Assembly (NCBI GenBank): GCA_963573385.1
Contig: CAUYLG010071792.1
Location: 1 to 64,000 of the forward strand
DNA from: Cacajao melanocephalus
Lineage: Eukaryota > Chordata > Mammalia > Primates > Pitheciidae
Reading direction: 5' to 3'
Length of the DNA: 64,000 nucleotides
Each line of letters opens with the position of its first letter. Position 1 is the first letter of the stretch. The translations under genes were made by a program, and so were the position numbers. Positions 1 to 11,639 of this stretch are shown here, piece by piece. The notes beneath the pieces are model-generated. The model saw nothing but the letters and a program-made list of their open reading frames with translations. It had not been told where the DNA came from and did not search any database.

Positions 1-436
1 CAGAAGCTGCAATTTTCGTCTCTGATAAAACAGACTTTAAAGCAACAAAGACCATAAGAAACAAAGATAGACATTACATGGTGGTGAAAGGATCAATGCA
101 ACAAGAAAAGCTAACGATCCTAAATATATACGCACCCAATACAGGAACACCCAGATACATAAGGCAGGTTCTTAATGACTTACAAAGAGATTTAGACTCC
201 CACGCAATAATAGTGGGAGACTTTAACACTATACTGTCAATATTAGACAGATCAACGAGATAGAAAATTAACAAGGATATCCAGGACTTGAACTCAGACC
301 TGGAACGAGTAAACTTAACAATTATTTACAGAACTCTCCACCCCAAATCCGCAAAACATACATTTCTCTCAGTATCACATTACACCTATTTTAAAAGTGA
401 CCACATAATTGGAAGTAAATCACTCCTCAGCAATTG
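1..436 (+). mobile_element. L1 ORF2 endonuclease-domain fragment (inactive)
   Basis: The plus strand reads as the middle of the L1 ORF2 apurinic-like endonuclease. The translation contains IYAPNTG, followed by DLQRDLDSHAIIVGDFNT, where the GDFN block is a catalytic landmark of the domain. The frame is cut at 261-263 by TAG, where the family normally has a glutamine codon, so a C-to-T change at a CAG codon is likely. L1 similarity continues past the stop to about 436 (CTCCACCCCAAATC, CCACATAATTGGAAG) and then ends abruptly in unrelated AT-rich DNA. The fragment enters from the window's left edge, so its 5' extent is unknown. Subfamily is not certain; a primate or late mammalian L1 fits. Confidence 0.9.
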
Positions 437-567
437 CATAGCATTTCACAGCTTTAAATAAAATATTGGTTGCCTTATTGTTTGTTATTTTCATCTCTTA
501 TTCCTTCCTGTCTCCATTGTTAAGTACAATTATTGGCATAAAAGAGGTTTTTAATACCCATTTTTAG

Positions 568-608
568 ACGGCATTCTAGCCTGGGCAATAGAACAAGAAT
601 CTTGTTCT
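568..608 (+). mobile_element. Alu 3'-end fragment (very short)
   Basis: The words TCTAGCCTGGGCAATAGAAC and AAGAATCTTGT match the last part of an Alu right arm (…CCAGCCTGGGCAACAGAGC…). Nothing Alu-like is visible upstream. It runs directly into pyrimidine-rich simple sequence. Because it is short it could be a chance or strongly decayed match. Confidence 0.5.
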
Positions 609-752
609 CTCTCCCTCTTTCTCTTCCTCTTTCTTTCTCTCTTACATTCTTTTTTTTCTTTCTTTCACTCTCACTTTCTTTCCTCTCTTTTTCTTTCTTT
701 CAAAAAAAATGAATAAATACAAATAAATAAATAAATAAATAAACAAACAAAC
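600..752. repeat. Pyrimidine-rich low-complexity tract then (AAAT/AAAC)n
   Basis: About 100 bases of CT-rich sequence (CTCT, TTTC, CTTT units) are followed by an A-rich block with AAAT and AAAC units at roughly 713-752. This could be the expanded tail of the Alu fragment just upstream. It yields spurious open frames on the minus strand. Confidence 0.85.
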
Positions 753-756
753 AAAA

Positions 757-903
757 ACAGGAAGTGGGCCCCCACCAGACACTGAATCTGCTGGCACCTT
801 CCTCTTGGACTTCCCAGCCTCCAGAACAATGAGAAATAAATGCTTGTTGTTTAATCCAGCCAACTTAACGGTATTTCTGTTACAGCAGCCAGACTAAGAC
901 AGA
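757..903 (+). mobile_element. 3' part of a MaLR-type LTR (MLT1/MST-like)
   Basis: The block CACCAGACACTGAATCTGC, then TTGGACTTCCCAGCCTCCAG, AATGAGAAATAAATGC (polyadenylation signal AATAAA) and CAGCCAGACTAAGACA is the characteristic 3' end of ERVL-MaLR LTRs. Only about 147 bases remain; the U3 side is missing. Better preserved relatives lie at 23417-23778 and 53388-53717 in this window. Exact subfamily is not assigned. Confidence 0.8.
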
Positions 904-905
904 TG

Positions 906-2050
906 CTGAGCCAGTCATTCCCATTTTGATTACACAAGAAAACCTAAAGCACATTTCCACACCTGTTAAAATGGTTTCAGAAATTATGATCATTATTTCC
1001 AAGAAAAAAAATCCAGATTATTTAAGTCTATATGGTATTTCTAAAGAGAGTATCTTAAATATTAATCATTTTTTGAAGTTACTTCTTTTTCAAAATTGAA
1101 CTGGTCTTTATTTAAATCATATGTCTATTTATTATCACTAAAATGAAATGGATTTATTTTTTAAGAGTTTTTAAGAGATAGAAGTAGGGCCCAGAGAGAT
1201 ATCTTTCCTTGTTTTGCTTTCAATACCAATTTGCTTTTGCTACTAAAGTGCGCTGTTTACCTTCAAGAGCAGAGGGAGTAAGTTTTATGGAGTCTCGTAC
1301 TCCTTTACATATGGCGGCAGCCTGAGTAAATATAGTAAAGATGCAACTTGAAACTTCACACTTTGGAAGATGGCTTTAGTTTACAGAATCTGACTATCTA
1401 TAACTCTTAAGACTCTTGGCAATAAAAATTTATAGCATCAGGAACAATTTTCTATGCCTCAGCACTGAGTCCTGCTTCAGGAATAACATTCTTCTATCAA
1501 TATGAAAAATTATTGCTAAGAGAAAATATTTTTATACTAAGACATGGTCTTGTGTTTTTGCTCCTTATCTAATATTCTAGATTTTCTCTTTAAAGACATT
1601 TTTCTTTCTGTTACTTGGAATTTATCTAGATCTCAGTTAAATCACTTACAGTTAAAGGCAACTTTAGAGATTTATAAAGTTAAGGATTTTCGATGATGTA
1701 GACATTGCATTCAGTTTCTAAAAGTCATTGTCTCTATAATTCAAGGATATTAAGTCAAACATTTAAAACATCCTGGCATTTATATTAGATAATACATCAT
1801 ATTAAATTCTGAAGATTTTGAAAGAGACTATATATTTACATTTTGTATTTTATAGTTGAATGCATCTTGTTAGGTTCTGGAGCAAAGCGAGACATAATCC
1901 TCCCTACATGAAGCATAAATGGCATTCTAAATTCATACCAAACTTATACAGGTAGTAGTAGCAGTCAAGGTAATATTTCCAACCATATTACACAAAATGT
2001 GTATAATCTTCAAGATAATTATAGGTTTCTGATATGCAAAGCATGATGTA
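906..2050. other. Unassigned AT-rich intergenic sequence
   Basis: No coding region or recognisable young repeat. A stretch near 1870-1905 (GTTCTGGAGCAAAGCGAGAC) is weakly reminiscent of a minus-strand L2 3' end, but too short to call. Confidence 0.6.
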
Positions 2051-2224
2051 TTTTTGAGTAAGAATGCAGATGCAAGTTCCATTTTATTTCAGTTTTACAT
2101 TTTTCAAATTTCCTTTTCTCTGATGGCTAATTTAACTTTTCAACAAACAAGCACTGACAGTAAACATGCAATACCTGGGAAAATTAATGATGCTGATCTC
2201 TGTGGAACTAACAAAGATTCTCTC

Positions 2225-2745
2225 CTTGACCAAACTCCAGCCAGGCTCCTTTGAGCCTCCTTTTCCACTAGGCTTTAACTTTGGCCCATGAGAGTTCAAC
2301 AAACACTTAACATCATTTCTAATACCTCCAGGCCACATCCTTAAGATGACCCTAGGCCCCCTGATAGTGCCTGCTTGAGAAACTCAAGGCTGCCAAAAAT
2401 TTTACTATTTGTTTCAGCCAACACCTGAGAACAGAGCCTCTGTCTCCCAGTCTCTCTGGGATGATAAATACCTTCTATAATCTCAAGCTAGCACAGCCGG
2501 CCTAACCACAGTCACATTAACTAACCCTTTGTATTTTTTCACATCCTTGACTCTATCAAACTCATGCTGACCTCTTTTCCTATTTACTCCCTTGTTCTCT
2601 CTGGAATTTCCTGTCACCTCTGTACAAATCAAAGTTGAGTTCAGTCGACCATGGACCCACGGACTCTTTTTCTTATTGCAATAATTATTACTGATTGAAA
2701 TCTGTCCTTACCATTTTAACTAGTGTTCGGCTTTATTGTTGGTAA
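2225..2745 (+). mobile_element. Probable old LTR, family not assigned
   Basis: This block is more GC-rich than its surroundings and has LTR-like layout. A TATA-like GATAAATACC lies at about 2463, and a pyrimidine-rich region follows. The end resembles a U5: GACTCTTTTTCTTATTGC, then CTTACCATTTTAACTAG and a GT-rich terminus with CTTTATTGTTGGT. I cannot name the family or fix the TG…CA ends, and no target duplication is visible. It could instead be another type of medium-reiterated repeat. Confidence 0.4.
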
Positions 2746-2769
2746 AATAATTTCTTCACGTAGGATCCA

Positions 2770-3400
2770 GTATGATGGAATAAATAAGTCAAATAGACCC
2801 ACAAAGGGAATGTTTTTCAATACTGATCATATCTAGATGCAACGAAACAACTGGTGTCACTCAACGTGTTCACTTTTTCCAACCTTGGCAATCCATTTTA
2901 CATTGCCCTGACTCTGTCCCACAATTGACAGAGAGTGTTTCAAACTGCGGAGCCTCTGATTGTGTTTCAAATGGAGTTTCATTAATTTAGCCTTCCTAAT
3001 TTTCCACAAAAATAACATAGCCTTGTGTTCACACAGACATACATACAGAGACATGCATGTACACACTCATACACATTCACAAAATACTTCACAAATTAAG
3101 ATTACCAGCACTCCTAGCCTACCTGTTGGCAATCTCCTGAAGAAATTTCACATATGGCATACAGCAGCAATAATATCAGTGGATAATGTATATTTTTCAG
3201 GGCAGGATAGAAAATCTGTGAATCATTGAGAAAGCAAATTTAGAAACTAAGGTTTGGCACCAAAATACTTTAAGAGTAACAGATATTGTCAAGAAGTTTA
3301 TGTTTTGCCCTTGTATTTATAAGATTAATTCAGTGCCAACTGAAATTGCTAATGGGATTTACTTTTCAATTTTAAAAAAATGATGTCACAGTTTATTTAC
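2770..3400. other. Unassigned AT-rich intergenic sequence
   Basis: No coding region or repeat family recognised. A short CA-rich patch (ACACACTCATACACATTCAC) lies at about 3060-3080. Confidence 0.6.
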
Positions 3401-3402
3401 AA

Positions 3403-3609
3403 CAGTGGTTCCTGAACAGGAACTATTTACCCCCAGGAGTCACTGGACAATGTCTAGAGGCATGTTTAGTAGTCACAACCGTGGTTATTCATACTGGTAT
3501 CCAGCTGGTAGAGGCCAGAGATCCTACTAAACATTCTCTCCTAAATAGTGCCTACAAGAAAGAATTATCGGGTCCAAAACGTAACAGTTGCCAAGGTTGA
3601 AGAATCTTG
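3403..3609 (+). mobile_element. MER20 (hAT-Charlie non-autonomous DNA transposon)
   Basis: Almost the full length of the roughly 219-bp MER20 is present. It begins CAGTGGTTCCTGAACAGG. It contains CTGGACAATGTCTAGAGGC, GTAGAGGCCAGAGATCCT and GAATTATCGGGTCCAAAA, and ends near GCCAAGGTTGAAGAATCTTG. The two ends are imperfect inverted repeats (CAGTGGTTCCTGAA / TTGAAGAATCTTG). MER20 has no coding capacity; some copies act as regulatory elements in endometrium, which is family knowledge and not shown here. Confidence 0.9.
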
Positions 3610-4220
3610 ATTAGAATGTGAAGGTCAGAAGAACGACAACACAAGTTTTTTAAAAAGAGTAAAAACATGATGATCAAATCTAAAAATATATTGTTCTAAT
3701 AACTGAGTGGTATTGATGTAAGAATTGACAGAAAAATCATTGAATAGTATTGATAGAACTAAAACTAACATATTGCAAACTAATGTAATTTGGTCCAATG
3801 TTTCCAGTTTGACAGCAAGTACAAGGAACCTTTTAAAAAACAATGCATCTAGGACATGATCGAAGGAAATTAACAAAGATGTAAATAAGAATTCGTGTAC
3901 AGCAATACAAATAGTATTAACATAAAAAGAGCAGAGAATGCCACTAAATACCTATATAAAATTAAAGGAGAAAATAGTCTTAAAAGTTTAAAAATAATTG
4001 AAATGCACCTTGCATCTATTATATCTCCTTATTTTCAGTAATTCTTGTCCCTCTCACTTTCTGGTCCTCACGTCAAATGATGAGTATAATAATAGACCAG
4101 GTGCCATGTGCACCCAGGCCCTTCTCCAGAGTCCTATCTTTGCTTAATGACTTACCCTCTGTACATCCTCCTGTCTCCTTATCTACCTCTAATCCATTAA
4201 TGTTTGACCATTTGCTAACC
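3610..4220. other. Unassigned sequence
   Basis: Nothing coding. The part from about 4030 to 4215 is pyrimidine-richer (CTGTACATCCTCCTGTCTCC) and may be decayed repeat, but no family could be matched. Confidence 0.55.
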
Positions 4221-4224
4221 CTTC

Positions 4225-5113
4225 ATGTTTTAAGATCTTCCAAAAAAGTTTTTTTTTTATTTTTATGTAATTGCCAAATAATAACTGTATATATTTATAA
4301 AGTAAAACATGATATTCTGATTTATGTACACATTATAGAACGTTTCAACCAAGCATATTAATATATCTATTACCTCATCTTATTATCATTCATTTGTGGT
4401 AAGAATGTTAAAAATCTATTTTTCCAGCAATTTTGAAATATGCAATACATTATTAACTGTGGTCACCATGCAGTGCAATAGATTATTGGACTAAAAATTA
4501 ATCTTCCGGTCTAAATGAAAATTCGTGCCCTTTGATCAATATCTCCTTTGTCCCTGACCCTTCTCCTCCCCCACACTTCCAAGCCTCTGGTAATCACCTT
4601 CCTACTCTCTGTTTCAATGAGATTGACATTTTTAGGTTGCACCTATAAGTGAGATTATATACTAGTTGTCCTTTTGTCTTATTCCATTTAGCATAGTGTT
4701 CTCCAGTTTCATCCATGTTATCATAATTGATAGCATATCCTTTTTAAAGGCTGTATAATATTTCATTGTTTAAGATGGAATGCCACATTTTAAAAACATA
4801 TTTATATGTTGATGTACACTTAAGTTGCTTCCATATCTTGGCTATTGTTGATAATTCTGAAATAGACATGTGAGTACAGGTATCTCTTCCACATATCAAC
4901 TTCAATTTTTTTGCATATATGCCCTGTAGTAGGATTGCTGAATAATATAGTAATTATATTTTTAATTTTTTGAGGAAACTCCAAAATATTTTCCAAAATG
5001 GCTGTACTCATTTATATTCCCACTGACAATGTACAAGGGTTTCCTTTTCTCCTGTGCCAACACATGCTATCATTCATTTTTTTTCATTATAGCCATTCTA
5101 ACAGGAGTGAGAC
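4225..5113 (-). mobile_element. Old L1 (L1M-type) 3' end including 3' UTR
   Basis: Read on the minus strand this is the end of L1 ORF2 and its 3' UTR. Plus-strand landmarks are TGGTCACCATGCAGTGC (3' UTR), GTGAGATTATATACTAG, TTCCATTTAGCATAGTG, TTTCATCCATGTTATC and TTGCTTCCATATCTTGGC. They end at CCATTCTAACAGGAGTGAGAC, which lies in the last part of ORF2. Divergence and frame damage are heavy, fitting an L1MA/L1MB-age element. It is 5'-truncated at about 5113. Confidence 0.9.
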
Positions 5114-7640
5114 ACTTGCTTGGCAGAAGGAGTAGCAGAGTAAAATGACTAGAACTTTCAGAGGCAGTTTTTTGGAAAAAGGTGTACTATGTAGAAGATT
5201 CATGTTTGCTATGTTATAAAATGGGTTTGTTAAATGACCAGTGGTAGAATTTGGGGATGAAGGAGTTGTGTTTGTGATGTGTGGTAATAAAAATTCAAAT
5301 GGTTAATTAAAACAAGGTCACTTTGAAAGATCTGGTGTACATTGATATTTTCTTTCTTCATTTAAAGCCTTACTTAGGAATTTGGATGTTGAAACCATTT
5401 AAGATGTGAGTAAGCTTCACCTGATAGAACACACAAAACGGTTTCTTGTTACACAGACATTTCATAATGTCAATAGCTGAATCTGTCAGAAAAAAAAGAA
5501 ATGAAGGAATCTATAAGTTGCTTTTAGATTGATTTATTGCCATGTTTAAACTAGTTTTGCCAGAGAGAATTGTTTTTGCCTCATCAGTGTGACTGAATCA
5601 GTGGGCTGGAAAATAAAAATTTCTGAGCTCCGTTTTTACTATGTGTCAGCAAGGAATTTGAACAAGAAACTTTGTCTAACTCCTTTTACACATACAAAAA
5701 ATTAAATTTGAAATTGTCTAGCTTTCTGTAGTGATTAATGTTTCACTAACTGACCGAATCTACCGATTAAAACATAGAGCTGTAATTCACTGAAAACTTC
5801 ATAAAGAATACATGTCATTTTATAACTGCATTTTAACAGTTTCATTTATTTTGCTTTATTTTAAGAATCACAGAAACATGGTAAATGGAGTACTATCTCA
5901 ATATGTTTTCGTCTACCAAGCAATACATCATGCATTTTGTCATTGAAGCCTTGTAGAATAACTCTAAACTCAGCAGGCATTTCTTCTAAATGTCTTTAAT
6001 AAACTGAGTCTCCTACTCTCTGGAAGGTGAAAAGTCTGATCCAAACCTAAACTCTGATTCTCCTACAAACCTACTAAGTCAATTGATGACTTTGGCTTTA
6101 CTTGAATGATATATTAAAATGAGAAGTTTCCCTTAATTTAATTTCCGATGGTAATTCCCTTAATTTCCGATGATCTACCTGAATTACTTACATCCTCTGC
6201 CCCATTCTCCTCTGAATCCCACCTGCTCCTGACTTCTCCTCTTTCCCTCCATCATTAATGTATTTGCCATGAATAGCTGTTTCTCACTACTATTCATATA
6301 CTTTCACATTAAACGTTTAAAAATATATATTTCTCCAACCTACCACCCCATGACACTCAAACGTACCTAAAACACTGTCTTGACTCACACCATTGTTTCA
6401 CCCCACTCATTTCTGGATGTCAAACTACAAAGTGATCAACAAATCCAAGCACAATGGTGATACAGACTCAAGGATTAAGATCTCAGTACATGTACACACA
6501 CTGAATGGTGGAAGACTACAATGTTTTTCACATCTTCAATCACAGAACACAAAACGAAGCTATTTGAACTGGCTTCAGAATTTTCAACTCATCTCTCTTT
6601 CCTTTATGGCATGGGATAATACCCCTTACCACAAATCATCCCCCTTTAGGAATAGAGAAAGGTACATATATGTAGTTAAAGAAATGACAGAAACAGAAAA
6701 TCGATTTTGTGGATAAGTAGAAAGACAGGCTCTGAATCCACAATTCTTGCACATTATTTCTTCAACCACCTCTTCACTCCCATTTAAAAAAAAAAATGCT
6801 CAGAATAACAGCAATCATATCTTACTGTAAAAAAACTGCTGTCTAAATAAAGCACAGTAATTATATTCCATAACTATGATCTTATTACAGAAAGCATTGT
6901 AAATAAACTATACATACAGCCATAATATTATAAAGCAAACATTGTGTTATTGAAATAGATATAGTGCTCTTCTAGGTACAAACTAAAACATAACTGCGTT
7001 TTAATACTGTAGCACTTATTAAGAATTATGGAAACTTAGTAGATGAAATACTGTTTAATATACCATTTAAAATGTTAATAGTATTTCATTTTAAATGATG
7101 GAATCATTACTTATGAGCATAATAATCAGAATTATCTCCAGAAATGTCTTTTAGACAAGTTTTAATGATGGGTTTTAAAAAATTTACTGAATATAGAATA
7201 ACTTTGCTCTCAGCACTTTCAATAATTTACTAGTGATGTAATTTTTCAGGTTTGTTTACTCATAATAAATTCAAGTACATACGCAAGAAATGCATTTATA
7301 TAAAATCACAATACAAGAAAATGAAGAATGTGACAAATGTTTGAAATTGTGATTCTAACCCAATACAAAACATCACAAACCCTCTGCGCTTTACAAAGAC
7401 ACAGATCACAGTTTTATGAGCCATGGGATCATAAAAATGTCAGTAATATTAAAAAGTTTTCCTTGTATTGCATAGTTTTTAATACTTAATTTTTTACATA
7501 TCTTTATCTCTGAGTTTTTATTTGTGAATGCATAGCTTCAAAACAATGGGAGTTGTATTCCATCAAATTAGAACATTTTGTTTATTTTCAATGTGTTTGA
7601 TGAATCTACATGTGTGGAAATATTTTTGTCAATTTGATTA
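5114..7640. other. Unassigned AT-rich intergenic sequence
   Basis: About 2.5 kb without recognisable genes, RNA genes or clear mobile elements. A frame of about 107 codons at 6393-6716 has no domain-like features and AT-rich codon use like the background, so I treat it as chance. Confidence 0.6.
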
Positions 7641-8420
7641 AGGTATTATTTATGTACAGTATATTGAGTGATCTTAATTGGAAGTTCAATTAATTTTAAC
7701 AGTTGAGGTACTGGGGAAGCCACTGCCATAATCAAGTTACAGAACATTTTCTTTGCCTATAAAGCCTCCTTCTGCCTCTTTGCAGGGCCTCTGTGCCTCC
7801 ACCACCCTGACCCATCCGAGATGACTACTCATCTGTTCTCTGTTGCTACAGACTAATTTTCATTTTTTAGAATTAGTGTATAAAGAAAATCATAGAGTAC
7901 ATCCTCCTTTGTATTGGGTTCTGTGGTTACGAGACAGACACATGCTGTTTTCTGATTCAGTATTATATTTCATTTTACTGATTAGTGTTATCTATTGTAT
8001 AAATCTATAAAATATTTTTATTCATTCTTTTGACGGATGTTTGGACTGCTACCAAATTTTTTTTTCATTATGAATAAAGATGCCATGAATGTTCTTGTAG
8101 AAATCCTTCTTTAGACATAAACTCTGATTTATAGTAATATAAGTGCAGTTCTTGCCTCAAAAAGTATAATTAACTGTGTAAAAAATTGCTAAACACACTT
8201 TCAAAGTTTTAGCAATCTTTTATACAATCACCAGCAATCATTGAGAGTTCTATTTGTAAATTCTCACCAACATTTATTGTTGTCAATATTTCTAATTTTA
8301 GTCATAGTGGGTGTTAGATGACATAAAATTATGACTTTACATTTTCTGGTAACTCACCTGAGTTTTTTTTTTTTTTTTTTTTTTGGCCATTTGTGTATCT
8401 TTTTTTAAGAATGCTAACTC
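7640..8420 (-). mobile_element. Very old L1 (L1ME/L1MC-like) ORF2 3' part
   Basis: Minus-strand L1 similarity is visible through decayed landmarks on the plus strand. These are ATTATGAATAAAGATGCCATG, AAAATTGCTAAACACACTTTC, CAATCACCAGCAATCATTG, TTCTCACCAACATTTATTG, TTTTAGTCATAGTGGGTGT and GGCCATTTGTGTATC. An interrupting T-run of about 19 bases lies near 8366-8384. No intact frame remains. Confidence 0.75.
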
Positions 8421-8439
8421 AAAAGCCTAAAATAATTGC

Positions 8440-9070
8440 TCATTTCACATTGACTTATCTGTTAGTTGGTGTCTTCCAAAAAGCAAATGCTAAAATGAGA
8501 ATAGACATGCAAGAGATTTACTGGGGGAAAAGCTGTGAAAAAAAAAAAAAAGGGGAAAGCCACAGAGAGCAGGGCAATTTTTAGATCACAATGCTGGTAT
8601 GACACCTGTGAAGAAAAGGAAACGGTAAGAAAAAAGAATTGAGTAGGAAGAGTCTCAGACTACTGCAGCACCATATGGAAAAGACTTAGAAGAGTTGATG
8701 GGGAGTCTTGAAACCAAAGTAATCCATTGAGGAGTCCCCCATCTCATGGGAATGGACCTGTATCAGCACTGCTGGTGTGCTCCATCACAGGTATACATAC
8801 CAGTGGGAAGCATTGCCTCAGGGAAAATGTGAGGATGGTAACAGAAGATGGCATGGGCCTGCTGTCAGTTACACCTTCTCAGCAGGAGAATACAGCCCTC
8901 ATTTCCCACTCTGCCCCACAAACCTTCTTTCTGCAGGTAGCAATACTCCTCTGTGGTTTCAAATGCCTCTCTCTCTCCCTCTCTCTCTCTTTCTCTCTCT
9001 CTCTGAGGGTAAATGTAGAAGAGGAAAGTTGGTAGAACTAACTGCTGACCTGTTTGAAAATTCATGCTCA
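8440..9070 (-). mobile_element. Probable ERVL-type LTR (minus strand), 3' LTR of the adjacent ERVL remnant
   Basis: Read on the minus strand the left edge looks like an LTR terminus: AGTAAATCTCTTGCATGTC, then TTAGCATTTGCTTTTTGG and AGACACCAACTAACAG. The minus-strand order is internal ERVL sequence (about 9830 to 9085) followed by this block, as expected for a 3' LTR. It carries a (CT)n tract and an A14 run. Boundaries are approximate and the LTR family is not named; the link to the internal region is inferred from adjacency. Confidence 0.45.
8969..9005. repeat. (CT)n microsatellite
   Basis: About 37 bases of CTCTCT/CTTT units. It produces an artificial serine/leucine-rich or arginine/glutamate-rich reading on the two strands. 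Confidence 0.9.
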
Positions 9071-9084
9071 GGGCCACATTGCTA

Positions 9085-9830
9085 CTCCTTCTATTTCTCC
9101 TCCATTACCCATTTGAAAGTCTTCTCATCCTCGCTCTCACCTTGGCAGGTCTTACTGTCTTACCTGGTGTGACCCAAACCATTATCTCTATAGTATCTGA
9201 GTCCTGGAAATCGCACCCTTGTCAGGCCTGTATTGCTATGTGTATTTAGTACCCAGAGGCACCTAGTACATCACCTGGGTTCAGCACATCTACAGCCTCC
9301 CTGCGCTCACTGATTGGAAGCAATGTTACCTCTTCTTGTCCATCAGAGTCAATTGCCTCTGATTTATGGTGACTCATCTTCTTACCTGCTGGTTCTTGGT
9401 CACAAAAAATCCAAAGAGCCCTGGCAGTTGCCATAACTTGTGGCCCAGTGGGATTCTTTATTTGACTCTGGCAAAAGTATGCCCCACTGGGAACCATGAC
9501 CTTCAGTTCAACAGAAATTAGAGTTGTGGAGACGCATAACACAAACTATCTAGGTCTAAGAGACTGATTGTATATCACTTTTCATTCCTTGGCATTCTTT
9601 TTTATTGAGGACAATGAACCATTTATGTCTTTAATTTAATGCATGTAATGCAACCAGAAGGATAGCACCCATTTTTTCAGAGCGTTGCCTCTAAACTGGC
9701 ATTTTATCTGTGCTTTTAGAAGGCTGTGTTGGGGCTCTATGGGGCCAGCTGCTTCAGGATAATGCATTATGTATTACAACCGTTGCATTTCATGATCATG
9801 GACTACTTGAAGTCTTGGGCAGTGCAGTAA
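9085..9830 (-). pseudogene. ERVL internal remnant (pol end, dUTPase region and downstream), broken
   Basis: On the minus strand this segment follows the order of the 3' half of an ERVL provirus. First comes a stretch near 9830-9580 like the end of pol, including CCAGTTTAGAGGCAACGC and TGCATTACATGCATTAAA. Next is a better preserved block at 9540-9250 with AAAGAATCCCACTGGGCC and GTTATGGCAACTGCCAG, giving a 98-codon open frame. Near 9170 is TGGTTTGGGTCACACC. The local GC content is higher than in the flanks. Stops and frameshifts divide the frames, so it is non-functional. The assignment comes from remembered nucleotide similarity to ERVL and has not been searched. It is followed on the minus strand by a probable LTR. 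Confidence 0.6.
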
Positions 9831-9859
9831 AGAAGAAAAAGCAGTAATAGGCATAAAAA

Positions 9860-11605
9860 TGAAAAAGAAAGATGTAAAAGTATCTGTATAGAATGAAGGT
9901 GCTATTGTCTTAGTAGAAAACATTAAAGAATCTACTAAAAGAAACTATTAAGTCAGTTTAGCAGAGCAACAGGGCATAACAGCAATATACAAAAATCAAT
10001 TGTATTTCTACATACTGATAATGAACAATCGGAAATTTAAATTAAAATTATAAGTTATAATCACATGAAAAAACATCAAATACTTACAATATAGAGCAAA
10101 ATACGTGCAAGACCTGTATATTTGAAATGATAAAACATTGCTTAGAGAAACTAAATAAAACATAAATAATAGAGATATATAAGCCATTCATGGATTGAAA
10201 GACAGTAATAAGAAATTAGGTTTCCGTCAACTCAATCCATGTTCGAATCCTAGGAAGGACCTTACTTTTACAATCTTTTTTTTATAAATTGACAAACTAA
10301 GTTCAAAATTTACATGGAATTGTAAGCAACTAGAATAGCCTAAAGAATTTTGAAAATTAAGAACAAATTTGAAGTATTCATACACCCAATTTTAAAATTT
10401 ACCATAATGTACCATAAGTCAGCCAGTGTAGTATTGACATAAGGCTATATATATAGAACAATGGAACAGGATGGAAGTAGTGATATGTAAAAAGTTAACT
10501 TGAAACAGATCATAGGCCTATACAGAAAACCTAAAACTATAAATCTTCTATAAGAAAACACTGGAGAAAAGAATTGTCCTTGGCTTAGGCAAAGATTTAT
10601 TAGTCAAAAAAAGCATTAGTTTAAAAAATCAAAAAGCATTAATCATAAAAATAATTATAAATTATACACCATCAAAATTTATAACTTCTGCTTTTGAAAG
10701 ATTCTAACATGAAAAAGCCAGAGACATACTAGAGAAAACATATGTACTTATTTGTTAAAAAGTTTTATCCAGAAAACAAAGACTTCTTTATAACTCAACA
10801 ACATAACAAATAATCTAAGAAAGAACTAGAGAGAGAAAGGAGATAACCAGGAAAGATACATACATGGCCAAAAAAAGCATACAAATCCCTGATCAACTTC
10901 ATTAGGTGAAATGCATACTGAAACCTCAGTGAGATACCACTATACATGCTATAGAATGATTAAAATTAAAAAGACTGGTCAATGCAAGCATTGATAAGGA
11001 TGAGTTCTGGTGGGAATGCAAAATGGCACACTTTGGAAACAATTTTGTTAATTTCATGGATAGTTAAACATATACTTGTCAAATGATTTACCAATACCAC
11101 TTTTAGATATTTACCCAACAAAAATGAACACATAGGCTCCCTAATGCATGTAAATGTTCACAGAACTGGAAAGTGGTACGGGCATACCACAACTAGTTTA
11201 TGCATTCACATATGAATAAGCAAAGAATGACACATCCCTACAATGTAACACTGCCTAGCAATGAAAAGGAAGGAAACATTGATGTGCATAATATCAATGT
11301 CTTTTTGTGAAAGAAGCTTGACACAGGAGACACAGCATTGCATAATTCCACTAATACAAAATTCTAGAAAAAGTAAAACTATAGTGAAGACAGGTCATCA
11401 ATTATTGTAACATATGGGAGTAGGAGATTAACTAAAAGGACAAGGAGAAATTGAGGGGTGATGGTAATTTCTAACATATTTGATTCTGATGATATTTACC
11501 AGATGATATATATGTCAATCATCTAAACATATACATAAAATCAGTGAATATTTCTACATATGTCAAACCACACGAATGGTGATTTAAAACAAAACATTAT
11601 CAAGG
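9860..11605 (+). mobile_element. Old L1 (L1M-type), ORF2 3' half plus 3' UTR
   Basis: Plus-strand similarity starts within the reverse-transcriptase downstream region (ATACAAAAATCAATTGTATTTCTACATA, shown here only as a position near 9987-10015). It continues through TTTACATGGAATTGTAAGC (10309), AGAATAGCCTAAAGAATTTTG (10333) and GGAACAGGATGGAAG. The ORF2 C-terminal part follows (GAGATACCACTATACATGC, CTGGTGGGAATGCAAAATGG), then GATGTGCATAATATCAATG. A typical 3' UTR with TTACCAGATGATATATATG ends near 11605. Stops and indels occur throughout. A 5'-truncated, strongly diverged copy. Confidence 0.85.
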
Positions 11606-11639
11606 TTGTTATAATGAACATGTATGAGGTTCTAGATTA

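Noticed and set aside
8777..9172. 131-codon frame as a small secreted or serine-rich protein
   Set aside because: It crosses a (CT)n microsatellite and LTR-like sequence; the low-complexity part comes from the repeat.
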